A DNA stretch of 25,934 nucleotides, taken from IMG/VR virus record IMGVR_UViG_3300006738_004506, positions 1 to 25,934 of that record; one strand, given 5' to 3'. Under the pieces are notes generated by a model that saw only the letters and a program-made list of their open reading frames with translations, was not told the DNA's origin and made no database searches. Origin of the DNA: a virus. This document shows, piece after piece, positions 8,401-14,328 of this stretch. A program made the translations under genes and the position numbers. Numbering within the stretch: the stretch's first letter is position 1; each line of letters begins with the position of its first letter.

Positions 8401-8834
8401 GAGATACTATCATGCTTATTAAGAGTAGTAAAGATTTTGGAGACACGCGCTTTGAGGGCGCTCAATCTTATGCTGAAAGAAATAATCCCGGAGTAAGTGT
8501 CGAACTAATAGAAGAAGACCCAGTGAGCCGTCCAGATGGAACCCCTTACAATGGTGAAGATGCTAGAGAAGCTATAGCCATGAATGACGCTGTCCTTTTC
8601 AATACTTTTGTACCAAAAGTTATCGATTCAGATGAAATATGGAATATTTTTCATCCAAACGAATCATATAACGAGCACGTAGACTTTATGATAGACGAGA
8701 TCTCGGCGATGGGATCCGGAGCCGTTTCTGGCGGTGGTTCTGGCTTCGGTCCACCCAATACCTATAACCCCTATACTCCCGGTAAAGTAAAAAAACCTAA
8801 AGTTAAGCGGGCAAAACGACAAAGGCGGAAGTAA
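5496..8834 (+). CDS. Large two-enzyme protein: ligase-like adenylation domain plus HxGH nucleotidyltransferase
   Basis: 1112 residues. Near the N-terminus VEEKLDGQN has the KxDG motif I of RNA/DNA ligases, with Lys42 the expected AMP-accepting residue. A charged helical insert of about 320 residues separates it from IEGVVFDYNGHTYKFTG (375-391), which resembles ligase motif IV (EGVVF) and motif V (Lys388). The middle (about 450-680) has a globular region I do not recognise (FVFEGFMAALLRGKQ). From 877 a cytidylyl/NMN-adenylyltransferase-like domain starts with FPGKFKPPHRGH; its HRGH at 889-892 is the nucleotide-binding signature. A later GEDAREAI resembles the closing motif of that fold. The tail is Gly/Ser then Lys/Arg-rich. 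Large phage proteins combining such domains are usually annotated separately as RNA ligase or NMNAT; joint action in RNA repair or NAD metabolism is inference. Confidence 0.75.
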   Translation: MGGVYGKTGHMSHLYDNPDLTFQEMKEILQAAANADLDVEEKLDGQNLYLSYSIPEGKAKASRNLTHLRNKGVDAMGLANKFAGRGTLYDAFTNSFDAFEKAVETMSPEAREKVFGPDTNFWYNAEVMDPDNPNIINYDSKTLKIHDKGHYRFDRKAKDGKGDKIFEDFTERLEILDSHLDRIQKALENHDFSLIRDAALQLKKMSDDVPLRTVITKINSIIGREGLNDNDTVGDYLYKRVHSGLDTDLNDLKKEEITNYLLKLPSNVGLRAIKKGLSPEDTQDLNAIIASKSNILQQAIQPVENVIHDFTVELLKGMESRFILDNDKETERLQNNLANAVNALTATGSEDPAAIEIMQRHLNKIKDFVNISTPIEGVVFDYNGHTYKFTGNFAPLNQILGMVDPTKYSRGPQNPETNNESLIFSKNIIKEEEEKIASEPSKAERFVLSLPKFTPTEAWGDPHSMERQQIQRIFDTVGGGATISEKLQFLNDTIQNPRGGIRSPRRIISMLIILESLKAVIESFQDAPAGFVFEGFMAALLRGKQVASRTEKGNLPIQDLIAFSELGNGRDVPVSLKLLKGLAPGKTGKITNIEGSYTNLVEAMDEFGQMVYIVGRKDGKHIVLEKFTLTQDNFLRALVTGFKGELVKEASLFQLPGKTNEESIEFLESIKDWPTKYEYLQTTAGYDPRERARKLSKKEKEEKVTISDEVPDGENIEAETTEELPGNRKTINYSVEENRRLCSESLLLESSQTQWSISPAQLRNIATSVDYEKLGSLPYDSRHITGVAEKYMKYLSDNLLNVFEATKELSENITQYFTFRRRSKAISSGEEAIQNSDTIGQEMTQQISQDQGLGETLVKEAAYTPGLTNSGDQSGKRIALFPGKFKPPHRGHYEFAKKVAKRKDVDELVILISPSSKPEVNPQQSLSIWNKFLDSPDAPDNIQVEIADYRSPITSVYEYVADPVKARSGDTIMLIKSSKDFGDTRFEGAQSYAERNNPGVSVELIEEDPVSRPDGTPYNGEDAREAIAMNDAVLFNTFVPKVIDSDEIWNIFHPNESYNEHVDFMIDEISAMGSGAVSGGGSGFGPPNTYNPYTPGKVKKPKVKRAKRQRRK

Positions 8835-8844
8835 TTATAATACT

Positions 8845-9636
8845 ATGAAAAATATAGATAGACAACAAATGATAGCCGAACAAGTAATTCGCGAACACGT
8901 TCGTAAAAGAATTAAAAATAAGATCCTAGAACAAAGACAGAATGAAGGTAAGCTTCGAAAAGTAATTCGTCGGATGATACTTGAAACGGAAACAGGCACA
9001 GAAGAGCCAAATAGCTTTACTGGAATAAATGTGCTAGCTGATTTATTAAAAAGCATCGTACCTGTCCTGGGAGATGGTTACAAAATGCTTACTACTTCAG
9101 AAGCGCAGAGGCAGTCATTTAGGACTCATATAATCCACGCTGTTAAGAATACTTTACGTCCGATTGAAGTTAATAAAGACGCAGAAGACGTCAAAGAACG
9201 CTTTGAGTATGAAATTGATGCCGATATCCTTTTAGAAAAAGTAGCTATGGTTGTTGATGATGAGGCCGCCGAATCCGTCGAGGGTGAGTTCATCGATATC
9301 GAGGACTCCGCACCAGTAGAAGATGAGTTTGTAAGAGTTAACGATCAAAATGAAACAGGTCGCAACTTTGCTGCGGAAACATTTAAAAAAATAGAAAAAC
9401 AAATAGTAGACGCCTATGACCTATTGGCGGATGATGAAGACCGTAATATGTTTTATGAGTACCTGCTTACGAATCTTCTCCTCTATTTTGATAAGTTTGA
9501 AGATGAGTTGGCCAATGAGCTTCCAGATGTTTCTACCAAGGAATATGAAGAAGAGAAGCATGACACTGCATCTGCCGGCAGCGAATTCGCACCCGACGCC
9601 CCAGCCGGCGAAGCAGATCTCGGCTTAGAACTTTAA
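8845..9636 (+). CDS. Acidic helical protein of unknown function
   Basis: 263 residues. The first 47 are strongly basic and helical (IREHVRKRIKNKILEQR; LRKVIRRMILE); the remainder is strongly acidic and mostly helical with a disordered Pro/Ala/Asp tail. The basic N-terminal LRKVIRRMI stretch resembles short basic helices common at the ends of T4-like marine phage proteins, possibly nucleic-acid binding or packaging signals (from memory, not checked). It follows the 1112-aa gene by 10 bp with TATAAT but no Shine-Dalgarno before the ATG, and is the last protein gene before the RNA region. Confidence 0.6.
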   Translation: MKNIDRQQMIAEQVIREHVRKRIKNKILEQRQNEGKLRKVIRRMILETETGTEEPNSFTGINVLADLLKSIVPVLGDGYKMLTTSEAQRQSFRTHIIHAVKNTLRPIEVNKDAEDVKERFEYEIDADILLEKVAMVVDDEAAESVEGEFIDIEDSAPVEDEFVRVNDQNETGRNFAAETFKKIEKQIVDAYDLLADDEDRNMFYEYLLTNLLLYFDKFEDELANELPDVSTKEYEEEKHDTASAGSEFAPDAPAGEADLGLEL

Positions 9637-9645
9637 AAATAAAAC

Positions 9646-9673
9646 TTAACACTTTCTCAGGGCTCGTTATAAT
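9646..9673 (+). promoter_or_regulatory. Sigma70-like promoter TTAACA-N16-TATAAT
   Basis: TTAACA at 9646-9651 and a perfect TATAAT at 9668-9673 are separated by 16 bp. The predicted start is about 9680, exactly the first base of the inverted repeat there. No ORF with a start and Shine-Dalgarno follows before the tmRNA promoter, so it should drive an untranslated RNA, with readthrough into the tmRNA possible. Confidence 0.6.
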
Positions 9674-9679
9674 AGCTGC

Positions 9680-9746
9680 AAGCTGTTTAACAACTAATCT
9701 AAACTATTCTTTACTTCTTACTACTTTATTCTAACTATAACAGCTT
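9680..9746 (+). ncRNA. Candidate small RNA: 8-bp terminal stem enclosing a G-free loop
   Basis: AAGCTGTT (9680-9687) is the exact inverse complement of AACAGCTT (9739-9746). Bases 9686-9742 contain no G at all (57 nt), made of A/C/T with a pyrimidine-rich middle and repeats such as CTAAACTAT and CTAACTAT. Such an RNA would be a closed hairpin with a long single-stranded loop. The promoter at 9646-9673 would start transcription at the first base of the stem. No Rho-independent terminator follows. The 9637-9821 interval holds no gene otherwise. Identity as an RNA gene is inference; it could instead be a replication or regulatory DNA element. Confidence 0.4.
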
Positions 9747-9781
9747 AAAACTCTGCTAGCATATAAGTAAGAATAAATAAG

Positions 9782-9810
9782 TTGACAACTCTAGCGTATT
9801 GCTATATAGT
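9782..9810 (+). promoter_or_regulatory. Sigma70-like promoter of the tmRNA
   Basis: A perfect TTGACA at 9782-9787 and TATAGT at 9805-9810 are spaced by 17 bp. Transcription would begin near 9817, a few bases before the mature tmRNA 5' end at 9822, leaving a short leader for RNase P to remove. It is the clearest host-type promoter in the window. Confidence 0.85.
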
Positions 9811-9821
9811 ACTATAGTAAT

Positions 9822-10145
9822 GGGGGTAACCGGTATCGATTGACGGGGAAGTAGAAAAGGTGCAAGGGTGAGGGAAGCGTGGCTCACTAAAAACGCTTAA
9901 ACTTTTAATCGCAAACGACGATTTTAACATGGAGATGGCAGCTTAAAAACCTGACCTCTCTTGAGGCGACGGCAGCCGATAAACAGAAAGCCGTATTTGA
10001 GAACCTTAAGGCTTTTGATTATCTCAGCCACAATAAGATGATCTAGTCAAGCGGGCTGTCCGACGAAAAAAACAGGCCTAACCTTGTGAATGACCTTTCT
10101 GTGAAACTGGACAAGACGGGAGTTCGATTCTCCCTACCTCCACCA
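9822..10145 (+). ncRNA. ssrA: Transfer-messenger RNA (tmRNA)
   Basis: 324 nt, one-piece. The acceptor stem is GGGGGTA (9822-9828) with TACCTCC (10135-10141), including the G3-U70 wobble recognised by alanyl-tRNA synthetase, then discriminator A and an encoded CCA (10143-10145). The T arm is GGGAG-TTCGATT-CTCCC at 10118-10134. Pseudoknot PK1 is visible: GTGAG (9868-9872) with CTCAC (9883-9887), interlocked with AAGCG (9875-9879) and CGCTT (9894-9898). The resume codon GCA at 9911 opens the tag frame. It rescues ribosomes stalled on broken mRNA, with SmpB supplied by the host. The promoter upstream and terminator downstream make it autonomous. Phage tmRNAs are known but not common. Confidence 0.97.
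9911..9946 (+). other. tmRNA tag reading frame, ANDDFNMEMAA-stop
   Basis: Codons from GCA (9911) to TAA (9944-9946) encode ANDDFNMEMAA, to which the tmRNA alanine is added first. The E. coli tag encodes ANDENYALAA. The start AND and the final AA are kept, but the ClpX/ClpA-binding end reads MAA instead of LAA, and the tag is one residue longer. Confidence 0.93.
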
Positions 10146-10170
10146 GCCGCCCTCGGGCGGCTTTTTTTTT
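10145..10170 (+). terminator. Rho-independent terminator of the tmRNA
   Basis: AGCCGCC (10145-10151) pairs with GGCGGCT (10156-10162) around CTCG, followed by nine T (10162-10170). The stem starts on the last A of the tmRNA CCA, so termination leaves a short trailer for 3' trimming. Confidence 0.95.
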
Positions 10171-10177
10171 GTGGGGA

Positions 10178-10193
10178 ATCTATTTATTATATG
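10178..10193 (+). promoter_or_regulatory. Second copy of the post-terminator AT motif (candidate phage promoter)
   Basis: ATCTATTTATTATATG differs by one base from 511-526. It lies 7 bp behind the tmRNA terminator and 20 bp before the PhoH start. The ATG it ends in is out of frame with PhoH and closes after eight codons, so conservation is not explained by coding. If transcription starts near that ATG, PhoH would have a leader of about 23 nt. Confidence 0.45.
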
Positions 10194-10213
10194 CCTTTAA
10201 GATTGGTGGTAAA

Positions 10214-11521
10214 TTGACAAAAACTCTTATACTTGATACTAATGTTTATTTAACAGACGCACAGTCTCTTTTTTCTTTTGGGAGAAGTAACGTTGCAGTT
10301 CCAACTATTGTACTAGATGAGATTGACCGGCACAAACACCGACAAGATACAGCAGGCTTAAATGCCAGGACAATGAATCGAGTGTTAGATAAGCTTCGCT
10401 CAAAAGGAAGTTTATTACATGGCGTTCCACTTGGCAGCGGAAAAGGTAAAGTCTTTGCCGCACAATATGATCCAAGATATATGCCCGCCGGCATGGATCA
10501 AGAAGACTCCGATAACAAAATAATTGCTGTTGCTCTTCGACTGAGAATAGAGGGCCACGATATCGCCGTGATCTCTCGTGATCTTAATATGCGAGTTAAA
10601 TGTGACTCGTTCGGGATAGAGTGCTATGATTATCAGCCTCAACAAGCAGTAAAATCTGTAGAAAACCTATATGACGGCTCTTCGGAGATTGTTGTACCTG
10701 ATGAGTTGGTGGAGAATTTCTACAACGATATAGAAGTCTTTCTGCCAGACCAGAAATCAAAATTGTTCCCAAATCACTATTTGGTGCTTAAATCAGAGAA
10801 AGATCCAAAGAAGACAGCGCTTTGTCGATTCAAAAACTACGAAACACCTCTGCAAAAGATTTATACTTATCGAGACATCTGGGGACTTTCGGCGAAAAAC
10901 AAAGAACAGAAATACGCCATGGATCTCCTTTTTGACAAAGACATTCAGATAATATCCTTGACAGGACAGGCAGGAACTGGTAAAACACTTATAGCAGCAG
11001 CTTGCGGACTAGAACAGGTCTTACATAATACAAAAGCTAACGGCGGGTACGATAAATTGATAATCACAAGGCCAGTACAGCCCATGGGTCGAGATATTGG
11101 GTTTTTGCCCGGCACTCTAGAGGAGAAGATGTTGCCCTGGATAGCTCCTATACGTGATAATTTAGAATATCTTTTTGGGGACAAGACGGCACTTCAGATG
11201 CACATGGAACAAGGAATTGTAGAGATTGAGGCCATGACATATATTCGAGGCAGGTCGATCTCAAACGCCTTTATGATAGTTGACGAGGCACAAAACTTAA
11301 CAACTCACGAATTAAAGACTATAATAACTAGAGTGGGGCATGGTACTAAATTAGTCCTGACAGGCGATATTCAACAGATTGATAATTCATATGTTGATGC
11401 TGTCTCGAATGGGTTGACTCACGCTGTAGAGAAATTTAAGGAATATAGCATTTCTGGGCATGTGACGCTATACAAGGGAGAGAGATCAAAATTGGCAACT
11501 TTAGCGGCTGAAATCCTGTGA
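10214..11521 (+). CDS. phoH: PIN-PhoH ATPase (PhoH2-type RNA helicase/nuclease)
   Basis: 435 aa from the TTG at 10214. The frame is open further upstream to a TTG at 10169, but that lies inside the terminator T-run, and GGTGGT stands just before 10214. Residues 5-145 form a PIN nuclease domain: LILDTNV (Asp8), VLDEIDRHK, EDSDNKIIAVAL and VISRDLNMR supply the acidic cluster. The C-terminal part is a PhoH ATPase with Walker A GQAGTGKT (251-258), Walker B AFMIVDEAQN (Asp357) and LTGDIQQID. PhoH2 proteins are reported to couple RNA unwinding to PIN ribonuclease activity; phage copies are common, their role unsettled. It starts the 16-kb plus-strand run and overlaps the next gene as GTGA. Confidence 0.92.
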   Translation: MTKTLILDTNVYLTDAQSLFSFGRSNVAVPTIVLDEIDRHKHRQDTAGLNARTMNRVLDKLRSKGSLLHGVPLGSGKGKVFAAQYDPRYMPAGMDQEDSDNKIIAVALRLRIEGHDIAVISRDLNMRVKCDSFGIECYDYQPQQAVKSVENLYDGSSEIVVPDELVENFYNDIEVFLPDQKSKLFPNHYLVLKSEKDPKKTALCRFKNYETPLQKIYTYRDIWGLSAKNKEQKYAMDLLFDKDIQIISLTGQAGTGKTLIAAACGLEQVLHNTKANGGYDKLIITRPVQPMGRDIGFLPGTLEEKMLPWIAPIRDNLEYLFGDKTALQMHMEQGIVEIEAMTYIRGRSISNAFMIVDEAQNLTTHELKTIITRVGHGTKLVLTGDIQQIDNSYVDAVSNGLTHAVEKFKEYSISGHVTLYKGERSKLATLAAEIL

Positions 11522-12186
11522 TAACTTATATTACTGAAAAAGTAGAAAATACTACTCGATATTTTAAATTTGGAAGCATTGAGGTTGAAGAGTTGGAACC
11601 TCCACCAGAGAACGTTAGCCTAGATGCAGTATTTAAGGCTGTCGAGAATCATTTTCCATCACACTATTTCACAGGCTTGAAAAGTGTTAAAATTGGCAAT
11701 TTTATTGACCTTCGGGACAAGAATTTCACTGCCCTTTACGACGATGGAATATTCTATATTAATCACGACCAAGCTGATTCTAAAAGCATTCTAGATGATG
11801 TAGTTCATGAGTTTGCTCATCATTTAGAAGCAGTATACACAGATTTGATCTATGGAGATAAGTCAATTGTTCGCGAATTCATTGGAAAAAGGACTAGCCT
11901 AAAATTTGAACTTCATAGCGAAGGGTACTGGTTGAAGGATTATAATTTCGATAATCTAAGGTATGACGAAAAATTTGATGAGTTCCTATACAAGCGTCTC
12001 GGGAAGTCAATGCTCCGGATGGTCACGACGGGATTATTCATAAGACCTTATGCGTCGGTCTCTTTAAGGGAGTATTTTGCTACTGGATTTGAAGCTTACT
12101 ATTTAGGGAAGCGCGACACCCTAGAAAAAATTAGCCCAATGCTATATGATAAGATTAATGAACTTCATCATCAGAGAAATTTTTAA
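11518..12186 (+). CDS. Putative HExxH zinc metallopeptidase
   Basis: 222 residues. DDVVHEFAHHLEAVY carries HEFAH (97-101), the zinc-binding and catalytic motif of zincins. A downstream LREYFATGFEAYYLG helix offers Glu185 or Glu192 as a third ligand, as in gluzincins. No signal peptide is visible, so it should act in the cytoplasm or be packaged. The start is GTG, overlapping the PhoH stop by 4 bp, so it is translated with PhoH. Specific family not recognised; catalytic activity is inferred from the motif only. Confidence 0.7.
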   Translation: MITYITEKVENTTRYFKFGSIEVEELEPPPENVSLDAVFKAVENHFPSHYFTGLKSVKIGNFIDLRDKNFTALYDDGIFYINHDQADSKSILDDVVHEFAHHLEAVYTDLIYGDKSIVREFIGKRTSLKFELHSEGYWLKDYNFDNLRYDEKFDEFLYKRLGKSMLRMVTTGLFIRPYASVSLREYFATGFEAYYLGKRDTLEKISPMLYDKINELHHQRNF

Positions 12187-12201
12187 GAAAGCAGGTTACA
12201 A

Positions 12202-13041
12202 TTGGCAGGTAAACACATCTCTTATTCTGAGTGGCGGAACTGGCATGTTTGCCCTCACTACCATAAACTCACTTACATTGATAAAGTAACTCAGTTCCAG
12301 GGCAATATTTTTACAGCCTTTGGCAAAGCTCTTCACACTGTTTGTGAGTTTACTTTGACTTCCCCCGAAAAGTACAGGGAAGCCGGCGCTATTGAGGCGC
12401 TAGTTAAAGAGCAGTTCTTGAAAGAATTGAAGGCTCTGCCCGAGAGTGAGCAGCAAAGAGCTAAACGTGATTTCAAACTCAAAGAGTGGCTTGTAAGTGG
12501 AATAGAAATCATTCCTGACCTTTACCGTTGCCTGACCGACAAGTTTGGCAAGCTGGGAGAGGACTGGGAAGTGCTCCGAGCAGAAGAGCAACTCTATGTG
12601 CCCATCACCGAATTCACGGAAGCAGAAAAAAACTTCAAAGGCTTTATCGACCTTGTGGTTTATTCCAAAAAGGATGAAAAGGTTCACCTGATTGATTGGA
12701 AGACCTGCTCGTGGGGATGGAAGCGTGAAAAGAAGAGCGACAAAATCCTCGCTTACCAGCTTGTCTTCTATAAGCATTTTTATGCTCAGAAATATGAAGT
12801 AGACCCAAAAGATGTGGATTGTCACTTCGTTTTGCTGAAGCGGACAGCCAAGGCCGGAAAGAAGGCAGAGTTTGTGCGTGTAACGGCAGCTAAAAAAAGA
12901 ACAACTGACGCCCTTAACGCCTTGACAAAAGCATTGCATAATATCAATAAACAGAACTATATTAAGAACCGGGCAGCTTGTACAAATTGTAAAGACCGCT
13001 TTGGAACTTGTGAGTTTTACCAAACGGAACATTGTCCATAG
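12202..13041 (+). CDS. PD-(D/E)XK nuclease, RecB/Cas4-like with Fe-S cysteines
   Basis: 279 residues from TTG. The order matches RecB/Cas4-type exonucleases: ISYSEWRNWHVCPHYHK with Cys17; FGKALHTVCE with His45; FKGFIDLVV (Asp150); HLIDWKT (Asp165, Lys167); and AYQLVFY (Gln186). Near the end Cys260, Cys263, Cys270 and Cys278 provide three ligands that with Cys17 would hold a 4Fe-4S cluster. It probably degrades or processes DNA ends in phage replication or recombination. There is no CRISPR array or cas1/cas2, so it is not a CRISPR adaptation gene here. The coding sequence looks richer in G+C than its neighbours by eye, which may mean separate acquisition. Confidence 0.85.
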   Translation: MAGKHISYSEWRNWHVCPHYHKLTYIDKVTQFQGNIFTAFGKALHTVCEFTLTSPEKYREAGAIEALVKEQFLKELKALPESEQQRAKRDFKLKEWLVSGIEIIPDLYRCLTDKFGKLGEDWEVLRAEEQLYVPITEFTEAEKNFKGFIDLVVYSKKDEKVHLIDWKTCSWGWKREKKSDKILAYQLVFYKHFYAQKYEVDPKDVDCHFVLLKRTAKAGKKAEFVRVTAAKKRTTDALNALTKALHNINKQNYIKNRAACTNCKDRFGTCEFYQTEHCP

Positions 13042-13053
13042 GAGGATATTCTT

Positions 13054-14328
13054 TTGACAGAGAAAAAGAAGATAAAAATATTAACACTGAGCGACCACCC
13101 CTTGTTGCCTTCTGGTGTCGGCACTCAGACAAAATATATAATACAAGCATTATTGGATAGTGGAAAATTCTCTGTCCTTTCTCTAGGTGCAGCCGTAAAA
13201 CATAAAGATTATACTCCTGTACGTGTCCAGGGCTATGAGGAAGATTGGCAAATCATCCCAGTTGATGGTTATGGTACACAAGAGCAAATTAGAGCACTCT
13301 TGGCACAATATGAACCAGATATACTTTATTTCATGACCGACCCTAGATTCTATCATTGGCTATGGGGAATGGAACATGAAATCAGACATGCTGTTCCTAT
13401 GATTTATTACCATGTATGGGATAATAGGCCTTATCCGGTTTACAACAAATCTTTCTATGATTCTAACGATATGATCGCCACTATTTCGAAGGTGACGAGT
13501 GATATTGTCCAGACAGTCTCCCCAGATGTTAAAGAGCAGTATATTCCTCATGCTGTTGACACAACTATTTTTCGCCCAGCCGAAACGCCGGAAGAAATTA
13601 AAAAGTGTGTAGAAATAAGAGATGCTGTCCCTCATATGAATGAGGATAAGTTTATAGTATTTTGGAATAACCGAAACGCCCGCCGCAAACAGAGTGGCAC
13701 GTTACTGTTCTGGTGGAAAACCTTCTTGGATAAAGTAGGACATGATAAGGCTACCTTAATTATGCATACTGATATCCGAGATGAACATGGGCAGCCTTTG
13801 GACTATATCCTAGAACATTTGGGACTAAACAAAGGACAGGTTGTATTTTCTGTTCAGAAGATGCCGGCTGAAGAATTGTGTAACTTCTACAGATGGGCAG
13901 ATTGTACGGTAAACATTGCTGACGCAGAAGGGTTTGGATTGGCAACTCTAGAGTCTCTTGCTTGTGCAACTCCAATCATCGTGTCAATGACTGGTGGCTT
14001 ACAGGAGCAAGTAACAGACGGAGAAGAGTGGTTTGGCGTCGGACTTGAGCCAACTTCTAAGTCACTAATAGGTTCTCTAAACGTGCCATTTATTTATGAG
14101 GATAGGGTCAGCGAAGAGTCTTTTGTCAATGCTTTGGAAAAGATATACAACATGACGCCCGAAGATCGAACAGCCCTAGGACAAAAAGGTCGGGAACATG
14201 TAATGAAGAATTATAATTTCGAAAACTTCAAAGAAACTTGGGTTAGAACAATGTTAGAACTCCATGAAAGTTGTGGATCTTGGGAGAATAGAAAAAATTA
14301 TCAATCTTGGGAGTTAAACACAGTATGA
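13054..14328 (+). CDS. GT4-family glycosyltransferase
   Basis: 424 residues, start TTG with a strong AGGAGG 7 bases upstream. A Rossmann-type N-terminal half (KIKILTLSDHPLLPSGVGTQ) contains the Gly-rich acceptor loop of GT4 enzymes. The C-terminal half has IPHAVDTTIFRP, FWNNRNARRKQSG and the donor-binding EX7E motif in AEGFGLATLESLACATPII. GT-B retaining transferases of this class use nucleotide sugars. It is the first gene of the glycan cluster and overlaps the next glycosyltransferase by 4 bp. Donor and acceptor cannot be told from sequence. Confidence 0.9.
   Translation: MTEKKKIKILTLSDHPLLPSGVGTQTKYIIQALLDSGKFSVLSLGAAVKHKDYTPVRVQGYEEDWQIIPVDGYGTQEQIRALLAQYEPDILYFMTDPRFYHWLWGMEHEIRHAVPMIYYHVWDNRPYPVYNKSFYDSNDMIATISKVTSDIVQTVSPDVKEQYIPHAVDTTIFRPAETPEEIKKCVEIRDAVPHMNEDKFIVFWNNRNARRKQSGTLLFWWKTFLDKVGHDKATLIMHTDIRDEHGQPLDYILEHLGLNKGQVVFSVQKMPAEELCNFYRWADCTVNIADAEGFGLATLESLACATPIIVSMTGGLQEQVTDGEEWFGVGLEPTSKSLIGSLNVPFIYEDRVSEESFVNALEKIYNMTPEDRTALGQKGREHVMKNYNFENFKETWVRTMLELHESCGSWENRKNYQSWELNTV

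Noticed and set aside
10169-10213. Upstream TTG start for PhoH adding 15 residues
   Set aside because: The TTG is in the T-run of the tmRNA terminator, so the message would rarely contain it; the PIN domain starts immediately after the TTG at 10214.
9637-10213. tRNA genes around the tmRNA
   Set aside because: The only cloverleaf-like acceptor and T arm belong to the tmRNA itself; no other TTCRANT arm with a matching acceptor stem was seen.
12400-13032. Long open frame (210 codons) antisense to the nuclease gene
   Set aside because: It lies wholly inside the opposite strand of a gene with clear family motifs, has Cys/Phe-rich composition typical of a reverse-frame shadow, and no Shine-Dalgarno.
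12202-13041. A Cas4-like gene as evidence for a CRISPR system
   Set aside because: No repeat array and no cas1 or cas2 gene are seen in the window, and phages often carry such nucleases for recombination.
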